Below are positions 55,057 to 63,999 of a DNA stretch of 64,000 nt, one piece after another. The translations under genes were made by a program, and so were the position numbers. The stretch's first letter is position 1, and each line of letters begins with the position of its first letter. The stretch spans positions 1,674,001 to 1,738,000 of the forward strand of contig OY970177.1 of assembly GCA_963707975.1 (NCBI GenBank). The letters run 5' to 3'. Source of the DNA: CAVVXX01 sp963707975. Its GTDB lineage: Bacteria; Pseudomonadota; Alphaproteobacteria; Micropepsales; Micropepsaceae. The notes under the pieces were generated by a model. That model was not told where the DNA came from. It did not search any database and worked only from the letters and a program-made list of their open reading frames with translations.

Positions 55057-55980
55057 ATGGCGCATGCCGAAGTAAAACACGATTACCATCTGGTCGATCC
55101 GAGCCCATGGCCGATAGTGGGCTCCGTCGGCGCCATGCTGATGTTGGGCGGCGCCGTATTTTGGATGAATTCCAGCTATCAGGGCTTCTTCGGTCTGCCG
55201 GTAGCTGGCCAGCCATGGATTTTCGTAATAGGTGCGGCGCTTATCGCCTACACCATGGTCGGCTGGTGGCGCGACGTCATCCGCGAATCCGTTGTGTTGG
55301 GCGATCACAAGCCGGTGGTGAAAATCGGCCTGCGCTTCGGCATGGCGCTGTTCATCGCTTCGGAAGTGATGTTCTTCGTCGCCTGGTTCTGGGCCTATTT
55401 CAATTCGATGCTGTTCCCGCACGACGTCTCAATCGGCAAATGGCCGCCCGAGGGCATCGTCCCGTTCGATCCCTGGCATCTGCCGCTGGTGAACACACTG
55501 ATCCTGCTCACGTCTGGCACCACGGTGACCTGGGCGCATCACGCCATTCAGGTGAAAGACCGCAGCGGCGCGATCCAGGGCCTGTTTCTAACCGTGCTGC
55601 TGGGCCTCAGCTTCACCAGCGTACAGGCCTATGAATACAGCCACGCCGCCTTCACCTTCGGCATGAACGGCGCGCATCTGGCGCCCTTGACCGACATCGC
55701 GCACAAATCGCTGACGGCGGGCGTGGGCTTTCTGGGCGCGATTTACGGCTCGACCTTCTTCATGGCGACGGGCTTTCATGGCGCGCATGTCATCATCGGC
55801 ACGACGTTTTTGATCGTCTGTCTAGGCCGCGCCATTGCCGGCCAATTCGCGCCCGAACGCCATTTCGGCTTCGAGGCGGCCGCCTGGTACTGGCATTTCG
55901 TCGACGTGGTGTGGCTGTTCCTGTTCGCCTGCATTTATGTCTGGGGTTCGGCGGGCGCCGTGGTCGCGGGCGCGGAGTGA
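55057..55980 (+). CDS. ctaE: Cytochrome c oxidase subunit III
   Basis: The 307-aa protein has seven predicted helices and helps proton uptake and stability of the oxidase. It starts at ATG 55057 behind CCGGAG (the in-frame codon at 55027 overlaps ctaG). Family motifs visible are HDYHLVDPSPWP at the N-terminus, FWAYFNSMLFPHDV, and GFHGAHVIIGT with HFVDVVWLFLF at the C-terminus. The stop overlaps the start of the next gene (GTGA, 55977-55980). Confidence 0.96.
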   Translation: MAHAEVKHDYHLVDPSPWPIVGSVGAMLMLGGAVFWMNSSYQGFFGLPVAGQPWIFVIGAALIAYTMVGWWRDVIRESVVLGDHKPVVKIGLRFGMALFIASEVMFFVAWFWAYFNSMLFPHDVSIGKWPPEGIVPFDPWHLPLVNTLILLTSGTTVTWAHHAIQVKDRSGAIQGLFLTVLLGLSFTSVQAYEYSHAAFTFGMNGAHLAPLTDIAHKSLTAGVGFLGAIYGSTFFMATGFHGAHVIIGTTFLIVCLGRAIAGQFAPERHFGFEAAAWYWHFVDVVWLFLFACIYVWGSAGAVVAGAE

Positions 55981-56342
55981 ACGCGGCCGAGCCCGGCTTT
56001 TTTTACGCCGCGTTGCATGCACGTTGCCCGCGCTGCGGACAGGGAAAGCTGTTCGACGGCTATCTGAAGCCCGCCGCGAGATGCAGCGCCTGCGGCCTCG
56101 ATTATTCCAGCTTCGATTCCGGTGACGGGCCGATGGTGTTTGTCATCTTTGTCGTCGGCGCCATCGTCGCAGGTGGCGCGCTGATCCTGGAAGTCACAGT
56201 GCGGCCGCCCTATTGGGTGCACGCGGTGATCTGGGGGCCGGCCATCCTGATTTTGTCACTCGGCCTGTTGCGCCCGTTCAAAGCGGCGTTGCTTGTGCTT
56301 CAATACCGGCACAAGGCCCAAGAAGGCCGCGGCGTGGATTGA
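55977..56342 (+). CDS. DUF983 family zinc-ribbon membrane protein
   Basis: The 121-aa protein starts at GTG 55977, overlapping ctaE. It has a rubredoxin-like CPRCG...CSACG knuckle pair (about 18-44), then two hydrophobic helices (about 52-75 and 80-103). DUF983 proteins are common in alphaproteobacterial oxidase operons and are thought to help assembly, but no activity is proven. The context supports the call. Confidence 0.88.
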   Translation: MNAAEPGFFYAALHARCPRCGQGKLFDGYLKPAARCSACGLDYSSFDSGDGPMVFVIFVVGAIVAGGALILEVTVRPPYWVHAVIWGPAILILSLGLLRPFKAALLVLQYRHKAQEGRGVD

Positions 56343-56350
56343 GATTTGTG

Positions 56351-56719
56351 ATGGGCGTGACATTCGCTGGCGTTCGCAAGATTGCATTGTCGCTGCCGGA
56401 CGTGAGCGAAGGCACGTCTTTCGGCACGCCCGGATTCAAGATCGGCAAGAAATTTTTGTCGCGGCTTAAGGAAAATGGCCAAGACCTCGTGGTGCGGATC
56501 GGCATGGACGAGCGTGAGTTGCTGATGGAAATGCGGCCCGATACGTTTTACATAACCGACCATTACCGGGATTATCCCGCCATGCTGGTGCGGTTGAAGA
56601 ACGTCGATGCGGCTACGCTGCGTCGTTTGCTTGTGCAATCCTGGCGCGAGCGCGCGCCCGCGCGTCTAGTCAAAGAATTTGACGAGAGACAAGCCAAGCC
56701 GTCCAAGAAAAAGAAATGA
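56351..56719 (+). CDS. MmcQ/YjbR family protein
   Basis: The 122-aa protein resembles the MmcQ/YjbR (DUF419-like) family, a small alpha/beta fold of unknown biochemical role (LSLPDVSEGTSFGTPGFKIGKK; YPAMLVRLKNV; LRRLLVQSWRERAP). The C-terminal tail is Lys-rich. It starts at ATG 56351 (an earlier in-frame codon at 56213 lies inside the DUF983 gene). It sits between DUF983 and SURF1; I regard this as an insertion into the usual order. Confidence 0.82.
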   Translation: MGVTFAGVRKIALSLPDVSEGTSFGTPGFKIGKKFLSRLKENGQDLVVRIGMDERELLMEMRPDTFYITDHYRDYPAMLVRLKNVDAATLRRLLVQSWRERAPARLVKEFDERQAKPSKKKK

Positions 56720-57438
56720 TCCGTTTTCGACCGTTGCTGGTTCCCACGCTGTGGTTCGTGCCCGCACTGGCGCTGCTCATTGGCTTGGGCGTGTGGCAAG
56801 TGCAAAGGCTGCACTGGAAACTCGATCTGATCGCGCGCGTGGAAAGCCGCATCAGCGACCCCGCCGTTCCACTCGACGACGCGCTCGCTCACGGTCTCGC
56901 CAACGCGGAATGGCGGCGTGTCAGCGTGAATGGCACGTTTCAGAACGACAAAGAACTATATCTGTTTGCGCCCAGCAACGCGGGCCAGCCCGGCTATCAT
57001 GTGGTGACGCCGCTGGTGCTCGAAGGCGGCAGCGCGGTGCTGATCGACCGCGGCTTCGTGCCGGAGGATCTGAAAAACCCCCAAGCGCGCCCCAAAGGGC
57101 AACTTGAAGGCGACATCACGGTAACAGGCGTGCTGCGCCTGTCAGAGGCACCCGGCCTCTTCACGCCAGCGCCGGATCAGGCCAAGCGCATCTTGTATGT
57201 GAAGGATATTCCCGGCATGGCCCAAGCGGCAGGCGTCAGGCTGCGAGCGCCGATCCTTATCGAGGCCGACGACACGCCCAACCCCGGCGAATATCCGAAA
57301 GGCGGCCAGACGCGCGTGGATTTCCCCAACAACCACCTGCAATACGCCATCACCTGGTTCGGCCTCGCGCTGGCGCTGATTGTCATCTACCTGCTTTATC
57401 ATCGGAAACAGGGACGATTGAGTTTCGGCGGGAAGTGA
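56716..57438 (+). CDS. SURF1 family cytochrome oxidase biogenesis protein
   Basis: The 240-aa protein has two membrane helices (about 7-26 and 208-230) flanking a periplasmic domain. It assists heme a insertion into subunit I. Family motifs are GVWQVQRLHWK, GYHVVTPLVLEGGSAVLIDRG and NHLQYAITWFGLA. It starts 4 nt before the previous stop and its own stop overlaps the thrC ATG, so the operon runs through without gaps. Confidence 0.92.
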   Translation: MIRFRPLLVPTLWFVPALALLIGLGVWQVQRLHWKLDLIARVESRISDPAVPLDDALAHGLANAEWRRVSVNGTFQNDKELYLFAPSNAGQPGYHVVTPLVLEGGSAVLIDRGFVPEDLKNPQARPKGQLEGDITVTGVLRLSEAPGLFTPAPDQAKRILYVKDIPGMAQAAGVRLRAPILIEADDTPNPGEYPKGGQTRVDFPNNHLQYAITWFGLALALIVIYLLYHRKQGRLSFGGK

Positions 57439-58826
57439 TGCGCTACATCAGCACGCGGGGGGACGCGGCAGCGATTGGTTTTGACGATCTTCTGCTCGCA
57501 GGCCTCGCGCCCAACGGCGGGCTTTATATGCCGGAAGCGTGGCCGCAAGTTCCGGCCGGCGAGATCGCGCGTTTCGCGGGCAAGCCCTACACCGATGCCG
57601 CATTCGCAATCCTGAAGCGGTTCGCTGGCGAAGCTTTTACCGATGACGAACTAAAAACAGATATCGGCGCGGCATATGCGACGTTCGATACGCCGGAAAT
57701 AACGCCACTAAAAGAAATCGGCCCCAATCTTTTTCTGCTGGAGCTGTTTCACGGCCCCACGCTCGCGTTCAAGGATATTGCGCTGCAATTGCTGGGCTGC
57801 CTGTTCGCGCGCGCGCTGAAGCAACGGGGCGGGCGCGCGGCCATCATTGTCGCCACGTCGGGCGACACGGGCTCTGCCGCCATTGCCGCATTCCGCGGCC
57901 AGCCCAACATCGATGTCGTTGTCTTGCACCCAAAGGGGCGCATTTCCGAAATCCAGCGCCGCCAGATGACGACGGTGCTGGACGAAAACGTCCATAATTT
58001 CGCGCTCGAAGGCGCGTTTGACGACGCGCAGAATCTGGTGAAAGCGCTATTTGCGGACAAGACTTTTGCGCAGGCGCATCATCTGGCCGCCGTAAATTCG
58101 ATCAACTTCGCGCGCATTGCGGCGCAATGCGTTTATTATTTCACCGCGACAGCCGCGCTTGGCCGCGCTGTCACCTTCGTCGTGCCAACCGGTAATTTCG
58201 GCGACGTCTTTGCCGGAGACGCTGCCTCACGCATGGGCCTGCCTGTCGCAAAGCTGGTTGCCGCCACCAACGCCAACGACATCCTTGCGCGCGCACTCGC
58301 AACCGGGCGTTACGAAGCAGGGCAGGCGCAACCAACCTTGAGCCCCGCAATGGACATCCAGGTCGCCAGCAATTTCGAACGGGCGTTGTTCGAGGCGTCG
58401 GACCGCAATACGGACTGGCTGAATGACGCGATGGGAAAAATCGCTGCCTTGGGGCTGCTCGAAATTCCGCCTGAAGTTCTCGCCAAATTGAGTCATCGTT
58501 ACATAGCGGCAAGCGCCAGCGACGAGGAAACCCTTGCCGCCATGGCCCGCGTCCACCGCGAGGCAGGCATCCTCATCGACCCGCACACAGCGGTTGCCGT
58601 GGCCGTCGTGGGAAAGGCGGTGAAGAACCCGGATGGTCCCGTTGTCGTGCTGTCCACGGCGCATCCGGCCAAATTCCCCGAAGCCGTTGCCAAGGCAACC
58701 GGGCTTGCGCCCACAATGCCGCCCGCGCTCGCGGGCCTTTCCGCGCTAGGAGAGCGTTACGATATAGTGCCTAACGACCTGCGCGCCGTGAAAAACCTGA
58801 TCAGCGAACGGATAGCCCCCGCATGA
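57438..58826 (+). CDS. thrC: Threonine synthase
   Basis: This PLP enzyme converts O-phosphohomoserine to threonine. The 462-aa protein is of the long type. The PLP-binding lysine is in LAFKDIALQ near 112, the phosphate-binding loop is TSGDTGSAA, and NSINFARIAAQ follows. ATG 57438 overlaps the SURF1 stop (TGATG); a GTG one codon upstream is possible. The pair with the M16 peptidase next to the oxidase operon is standard in alphaproteobacteria. Confidence 0.95.
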   Translation: MRYISTRGDAAAIGFDDLLLAGLAPNGGLYMPEAWPQVPAGEIARFAGKPYTDAAFAILKRFAGEAFTDDELKTDIGAAYATFDTPEITPLKEIGPNLFLLELFHGPTLAFKDIALQLLGCLFARALKQRGGRAAIIVATSGDTGSAAIAAFRGQPNIDVVVLHPKGRISEIQRRQMTTVLDENVHNFALEGAFDDAQNLVKALFADKTFAQAHHLAAVNSINFARIAAQCVYYFTATAALGRAVTFVVPTGNFGDVFAGDAASRMGLPVAKLVAATNANDILARALATGRYEAGQAQPTLSPAMDIQVASNFERALFEASDRNTDWLNDAMGKIAALGLLEIPPEVLAKLSHRYIAASASDEETLAAMARVHREAGILIDPHTAVAVAVVGKAVKNPDGPVVVLSTAHPAKFPEAVAKATGLAPTMPPALAGLSALGERYDIVPNDLRAVKNLISERIAPA

Positions 58827-60097
58827 GCATTGAAATCACCAAATTGCCGAATGGCCTCACCGTCGTAACCGACGCCATGCCACAGCTGGAAAGTGCGGCC
58901 GTGGGCGTTTGGGTCAATTGCGGCGCGCGCTTTGAGACCGAGAACGTGATGGGCGTGTCTCACATGCTTGAGCATATGGCGTTCAAGGGCACCGAGCGGC
59001 GCACGGCCAAGCAGATCGCGGAAGAAATCGAGGCCGTAGGCGGGGACCTCAACGCCTACACAGGGCGAGAAGTCACCGCCTATCACGCGCGCGTGCTGAA
59101 GGCCGACGTGCCTCTCGCCATCGACATCGTAGCCGACATCCTGCTCAACCCGACCTTCGACGAAACCGAGCTCGCGCGCGAGCAGGGCGTGGTGATCCAG
59201 GAAATCGGCCAGACGCGCGACACGCCCGACGATCTGATTTTCGATTATTTGCAGGAGGTTTGTTATCCCGGCCAGCCGATGGGCTGGCCGATTCTCGGCA
59301 CCGAGAAAACGGTTTCGGCTTTAAACCGCGCCAACCTAAAAAACTTTATGTCATCCAATTATCACGCCAATGGAATGATTTTGGCCGCTGCCGGTGCGGT
59401 CGATCATGCAAATGTCGTCCAATTGGTGCAAGGCCAGTTTGCCAAATTCAAGCGGGGTGCGGCGCCCGCGGCAAAGCCCGCGCGCTTCTCGGGCGGCGAC
59501 AAGCGCGAGGCGGGCGATCTGGAGCAGGCGCATCTTGCATTCGGTTTTCCTGGCGTGGCCAGCGGCGATCCTGAGATCTTTGTCGAGCAGGTCTTCACCA
59601 CCGCGCTGGGCGGGGGCATGTCGTCGCGCCTGTTCCAGGAAGCGCGCGAGAAGCGCGGGTTGTGCTACGCCATCTATGCTTTCGCGCAACCCCATCGCGA
59701 CAGCGGCATGATCGGCGTTTATTCCGGCACCAGCGAAAAGGACGCTGGCGAAATCGCGCCCATCGTTGCGGGCGAAATGGCGGCGATGGCGACAGGCGCG
59801 ACCGAGGAAGAAACCGCGCGCGCCTGTGCGCAGCTCAAAGCTTCGCTGCTGATGGGGTTGGAAAGCCCGCAGACGCGCTGCGAACTGATGACGAACCATC
59901 TTTACATTTATGGCCGCATTCTCACCGTGTCCGAACTGGTCGCGCGCATCGACGCGGTGGATGCGGGCGCCGTGCGCCGCTTCGCTGCCAGGCTTTGCGC
60001 GCAAGGCCAGCCTGCCATCGCGGCATTGGGCCCGGTGAAAAAACTGGAATCGCACGACAGCTTTTCCGCCCGCTTCGGGCGCGGCAAAGCGGCCTAA
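58823..60097 (+). CDS. M16 zinc metallopeptidase (mitochondrial processing peptidase-like)
   Basis: The 424-aa protein has the inverted zinc motif H47-M-L-E50-H51, with the third ligand expected about 76 residues further on. It belongs to the pitrilysin/MPP-beta family. It probably degrades peptides in the cytoplasm or periplasm; no signal peptide is seen. A conserved GGGMSSRLFQEAREKRGLCY sits in the second half. It overlaps thrC by 4 nt. The substrate is unknown. Confidence 0.92.
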   Translation: MSIEITKLPNGLTVVTDAMPQLESAAVGVWVNCGARFETENVMGVSHMLEHMAFKGTERRTAKQIAEEIEAVGGDLNAYTGREVTAYHARVLKADVPLAIDIVADILLNPTFDETELAREQGVVIQEIGQTRDTPDDLIFDYLQEVCYPGQPMGWPILGTEKTVSALNRANLKNFMSSNYHANGMILAAAGAVDHANVVQLVQGQFAKFKRGAAPAAKPARFSGGDKREAGDLEQAHLAFGFPGVASGDPEIFVEQVFTTALGGGMSSRLFQEAREKRGLCYAIYAFAQPHRDSGMIGVYSGTSEKDAGEIAPIVAGEMAAMATGATEEETARACAQLKASLLMGLESPQTRCELMTNHLYIYGRILTVSELVARIDAVDAGAVRRFAARLCAQGQPAIAALGPVKKLESHDSFSARFGRGKAA

Positions 60098-60101
60098 GCT
60101 C

Positions 60102-60698
60102 ATGGCCATGTTCATGCGCGGCATGATTTTTCCCGGTGGCCGCGAGCCGGTGCTGCGCGGCGCTGGCGTTTATCTGCGCTATCCGCAGATGAGCGATTAC
60201 CCGGCATGGGCGAGCTTGCGCAAGGAGAGCCGCGAATTTCTCGAGCCATGGGAACCATCATGGGCGGAGGACGAACTCAGCCGCATGGCGTTCCGCCGCC
60301 GCATCCGCCGTTATCAACACGAAATCCGTTCCGACACCGCCTATCCGTTTTTTCTCTTTCGTTCGGAAGACAAGCTGCTAATGGGTGGCTGCACGCTTTC
60401 TCACGTGCGCCGCGGCGTCACGCAATCGGCCAATCTGGGCTACTGGATCGGCGCCCGCTTTGCCCGCCATGGCCATATGTCGGCGGCCGTGAAGGCGATT
60501 CTGCCTTTCGTGTTCGACACGCTGGGCCTGCACCGGCTTGAGGCCGCGTGCATTCCAGAGAACGAACCCTCGCGCAGCTTGCTGTTGAAGGCGGGTTTCA
60601 AGGAAGAGGGCCTGGCGCGGCGCTATCTCCAGATTAACGGTGTCTGGCGGGACCATATTCTCTTCGCTTTGCTGGAGGACGACCCAAGGCTAGGGTAG
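60102..60698 (+). CDS. GNAT-family N-acetyltransferase (RimJ-like)
   Basis: The 198-aa protein has the GNAT fold and acetylates amines with acetyl-CoA. It resembles the RimJ/RimL group that modifies N-termini of ribosomal proteins (YWIGARFARHGHMSAAVKAI for the CoA-binding motif A; LHRLEAACIPENEPSRSLL for motif B). It follows the M16 gene by 4 nt. The acceptor is not known; assignment to RimJ is by similarity only. Confidence 0.88.
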   Translation: MAMFMRGMIFPGGREPVLRGAGVYLRYPQMSDYPAWASLRKESREFLEPWEPSWAEDELSRMAFRRRIRRYQHEIRSDTAYPFFLFRSEDKLLMGGCTLSHVRRGVTQSANLGYWIGARFARHGHMSAAVKAILPFVFDTLGLHRLEAACIPENEPSRSLLLKAGFKEEGLARRYLQINGVWRDHILFALLEDDPRLG

Positions 60699-60729
60699 GC
60701 CCACCCGCGATCAGGAGTCTCTCGCCCCA

Positions 60730-63594
60730 GTGACCGTGCGCGCGATTTTCGCCGCTTTGTTGGCTTTGTCATTCGGTGCGGACCTCGCCGCAGCCGACGC
60801 CGCGCCCATTTTCGGCGGCGGCGAGCCTGAGCAGACGGTGGTGAATTTCGGCGCGGCCGACGCCATGCTCGATCTCAGGCCGACACTTTCGCCCGGCCAG
60901 GCGAACAACGCCGCCGATCCGGAAGGCGGCTGGTTCACGGTGCCGGTCAAGAACGAAAGCGTCACGCCTGCCTCCCGCGTGCTGGTGGCGAGCGATTCCC
61001 CCAGTTCGGGCCTTGCGGCAATGCCGCTGAGGATACGCCCCAGCCTGCGCGAGGTCGCGGCTTCCGATTCCAGCGTCGTCGTCGAGCGGGTGACGGCCTA
61101 TGGCAAGCGCGCCTTTCGCATAATTTTGCCGGCCGCACATTCGGCGACGCTGGCGCTGCATTTCGAAGGCGCTTCGCAACCGCCTTCGCTCTACGCCTGG
61201 ACCGAACCCGCGCTCATTGCCCACAACCGGCGCGCGGCCATTCTTTCAGGCGTGGTGGCTGGGCTATTAGGCGCCGCCACTGCAATTGCTGCTGGCGCCG
61301 CCATGCTCACTGGGCGGCGCTTTACCATTTGGGGCGCCGTGTTTCTTGCGGCGTTGCTGTTCGCCAACCTCACGGCCTCGGGCGTGTTCGACAGCAGCTG
61401 GCTCAGCGATCCGGGCGGGCCCTACGGTCTTTTTGCTTTCGCGCTGTCGCTGGCGTTGGCCGCGGGCTGCAGGCTGGTGGATTTCGTTTCGCCGTTCGAG
61501 GCGGCGCTGCCCGGCATCGGCGTTTGGCGCGACCGGGTCGTGGTCGTATTTGTGCTGCTGGGCGTGGCCGCTTTCGCGGGCGTGCCGGGAACGGGCCTGG
61601 CGCTTCGCATCTTCGCCGTGCTGGGTGCTGCGTCGGCGGCAGGCTATCTCGCGCACAATGGGCGGCTGGGCGTGGCGGGCGCGCGCAAGCTGGCGCCGGC
61701 CGCAACCATTTTCGCGCTGGTGACAGCGGCGGGCGCCTTCCAGGCGCTTGGGCTATTCGAAGCCAATCTGGTGGCGCCTGCCGCCATTGGCGGATTTGCT
61801 GCCGCCGGTGCGCTTCTTTTGGCTCTCGCCTGTGTCGCGGAAAATATTGAGCACGTAGCTTTCCCACGTGCAGCCGCGCAGGCACTGGGCGGCTCCAAGG
61901 GGTTCAAGCTGGAAACCGCAAGCGCGCGCGCCCGCGAGAATTCTGCTGTGGCGGCCGCGCATCAGGCTGTGTTCGATCTTGACCTCAAGACCGGCGCGCT
62001 TGTGGTCTCGCCCGAAACAGCGGCGATTTTCGGCCTGCCCAAGGACGTTGGCGAGCTTTCTTCCGAACTATGGCTCCAGCGCATTCACCCCGAAGACCGC
62101 GCCGTTTACAAGCAGGCGATAACAGCATACCGGCTGGATCCGGGGCTGGCTTTCCGGCTCGAATTCCGCGCCCGCGGCAACAGCGGCAAAATTAACTGGT
62201 TCGAGTTGCGCGCAACGATGACGGGCAAGGGCGCCAAGGCCGAGCGCTGCTTCGGCCTTATTGCCGATGTGACCTCGCGCAAGACCTCTGAGGCTGAGCT
62301 CGCACGCGCGGCACTCAGCGACCCGCTCACGGGGCTTGGCAATCGCATCGCGCTATTGGGCCGGTTGGAGGAAGTGGATGGCGCGCTCGACCGCACCGCG
62401 GTCGTCGTTTTCGACATCGATCGCTTCAAATCGGTCAACTCGAGCGTGGGCTCCGACGGCGCAGACAGCCTGCTGCGCTCTGTCGCCGAGCGCATGACGC
62501 AGCGTTTTTCCGGCAACGCCTCGCTCTTCCGTGTGGGCGGCGACATGTTCGCCATGATCGCCGGCAATGCGAAGCTGTCCGACCTGGGCGCCTCGGTAAT
62601 CGAGATGATGAAACCGGCCTTCACCGCGACGGGGCGGGAGATTTTCCTGCCCGCGAGCGTAGGCGTGGCCGGTGGCACGGAAGCGGGCGATCCGCTCGAT
62701 CTCTTAAGCCAGGCCGAGCTTGCGATGATCCAGGCCAAGCGCGACGGCGGCGGGCGCGTCTGCATCTATTCGCGTGTGCTGCACGAAACGCCTGCGCCGA
62801 AAGCGGTGACGGGCGATCCGGTGACGCTGGAAACCGACCTGCGAACCGCCATCAAGAAAGGCCAAATCGAGGTCCACTATCAGCCGATCATGCGCATGAG
62901 CAACAATGGAGTGGCCGGCTTCGAGGCGCTGGTGCGCTGGCGTCATCCCCAGCGCGGGCTGATCGCGCCCGACGAATTCGTGGCGCACTCGGAAGAAACC
63001 GGGCTGATCCTGCCGTTGGGAAAGCTGGTGCTGAAGCGCGCGGCCAAGGATTTGGTGCGCTGGCAGCAATTCTTCCCGTTGAAGCCGCCGCTGTTCGTCA
63101 GCGTGAATGTGTCGTGGCGGCAATTGAACGACGACGCCTTTGCCAAGGAACTGGAATCCGTTCTGGCCAACGCCGGGCTGCCCAAGCGCACGCTCAAGCT
63201 CGAGATCACCGAAAACGCGGTGATGGCCGATGCCGACGCGGCCGAAGCCGCGTTGAAACGCCTGCGAAGGCTGGGAGCTGGGCTCGCCATCGACGATTTC
63301 GGCACCGGGCATTCGTCGCTCAGCCACCTGCGGCGCTTTCCCTTCGATGTGATCAAGATCGACCGCAGTTTCTTGAGCGAAACGAAGAAGAACGGCGGCG
63401 AGGCGATTCTTTCTTCTATCGTGGCTCTGGCCCATGAACTCGGCATGGAAGTGGTGGCCGAAGGGGTGGAGAACGAGAACGATGCCGAGCGCCTGCGCAC
63501 GCTCGGCTGCGAATATGCGCAGGGCTTTCTATTTGGCGCGCCGCTGCCACCCAGCGAAGTGAACACCTTTATCGCCATGACGTACAAGAAATAG
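60730..63594 (+). CDS. Membrane PAS-GGDEF-EAL cyclic-di-GMP protein
   Basis: The 954-aa protein has a signal peptide (about 1-23) and a periplasmic domain (about 24-155). Seven predicted helices (about 160-385), a PAS domain (about 410-520), a GGDEF domain (about 530-690) and an EAL domain (about 705-950) follow. The GGDEF signature reads GGDMF near 603, losing the catalytic Glu. The EAL domain keeps EAL (about 730), DDFGTGHSS and EGVE. It is therefore likely a c-di-GMP phosphodiesterase, possibly with GTP binding at the degenerate GGDEF. It starts at GTG 60730; a second in-frame GTG at 60736 is possible. Confidence 0.9.
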   Translation: MTVRAIFAALLALSFGADLAAADAAPIFGGGEPEQTVVNFGAADAMLDLRPTLSPGQANNAADPEGGWFTVPVKNESVTPASRVLVASDSPSSGLAAMPLRIRPSLREVAASDSSVVVERVTAYGKRAFRIILPAAHSATLALHFEGASQPPSLYAWTEPALIAHNRRAAILSGVVAGLLGAATAIAAGAAMLTGRRFTIWGAVFLAALLFANLTASGVFDSSWLSDPGGPYGLFAFALSLALAAGCRLVDFVSPFEAALPGIGVWRDRVVVVFVLLGVAAFAGVPGTGLALRIFAVLGAASAAGYLAHNGRLGVAGARKLAPAATIFALVTAAGAFQALGLFEANLVAPAAIGGFAAAGALLLALACVAENIEHVAFPRAAAQALGGSKGFKLETASARARENSAVAAAHQAVFDLDLKTGALVVSPETAAIFGLPKDVGELSSELWLQRIHPEDRAVYKQAITAYRLDPGLAFRLEFRARGNSGKINWFELRATMTGKGAKAERCFGLIADVTSRKTSEAELARAALSDPLTGLGNRIALLGRLEEVDGALDRTAVVVFDIDRFKSVNSSVGSDGADSLLRSVAERMTQRFSGNASLFRVGGDMFAMIAGNAKLSDLGASVIEMMKPAFTATGREIFLPASVGVAGGTEAGDPLDLLSQAELAMIQAKRDGGGRVCIYSRVLHETPAPKAVTGDPVTLETDLRTAIKKGQIEVHYQPIMRMSNNGVAGFEALVRWRHPQRGLIAPDEFVAHSEETGLILPLGKLVLKRAAKDLVRWQQFFPLKPPLFVSVNVSWRQLNDDAFAKELESVLANAGLPKRTLKLEITENAVMADADAAEAALKRLRRLGAGLAIDDFGTGHSSLSHLRRFPFDVIKIDRSFLSETKKNGGEAILSSIVALAHELGMEVVAEGVENENDAERLRTLGCEYAQGFLFGAPLPPSEVNTFIAMTYKK

Positions 63595-63597
63595 GCC

Positions 63598-63999
63598 TTA
63601 CGCGCGGCCCGCGTCGGCGACCAGACCCGATGGGCCCACGCCAAGTTTCGCCAGCGCCGCGCGCCATTTCGCTTCAGGGTCGCCCTCGAAAACGATTTTC
63701 GGATCGGCCTCGCAATGCAGCCAGCCATTGCCATGGAATTCGGTCTCGATCTGGCCCGGCGCCCAGCCGGCGTAGCCAAGCGCGAACATCGCCTTTTTCG
63801 GGCCCTTGCCTTCGGCCATGGCGCGCAAAATATCGAGCGTGGCAGTGAGCGAAATATCTTCCGACACGGGCAAAGTGGCGTCGGCGCTTTCGTAATCGTC
63901 GCTGTGCAGCACGAAACCGCGCCCCGTTTCCACCGGCCCGCCATAGAGAATGGGGAAATCGGCGGCGCGCCCGCTGGTGGGGATTTCCAGCTGCTTCAT
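63598..63999 (-). CDS. YqgE/AlgH (DUF179) family protein, partial
   Basis: This 133-aa piece is the C-terminal part of a protein usually about 190 aa long; its N-terminus is beyond the window edge. It shows ILYGGPVETGRGFVLHS and ALGYAGWAPGQIETE, the hallmark blocks. The role is unknown; some members affect alginate regulation. The stop is 3 nt from the convergent GGDEF-EAL stop. The Met at the window edge is unlikely to be the true start. Confidence 0.88.
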   Translation of the reverse strand: MKQLEIPTSGRAADFPILYGGPVETGRGFVLHSDDYESADATLPVSEDISLTATLDILRAMAEGKGPKKAMFALGYAGWAPGQIETEFHGNGWLHCEADPKIVFEGDPEAKWRAALAKLGVGPSGLVADAGRA

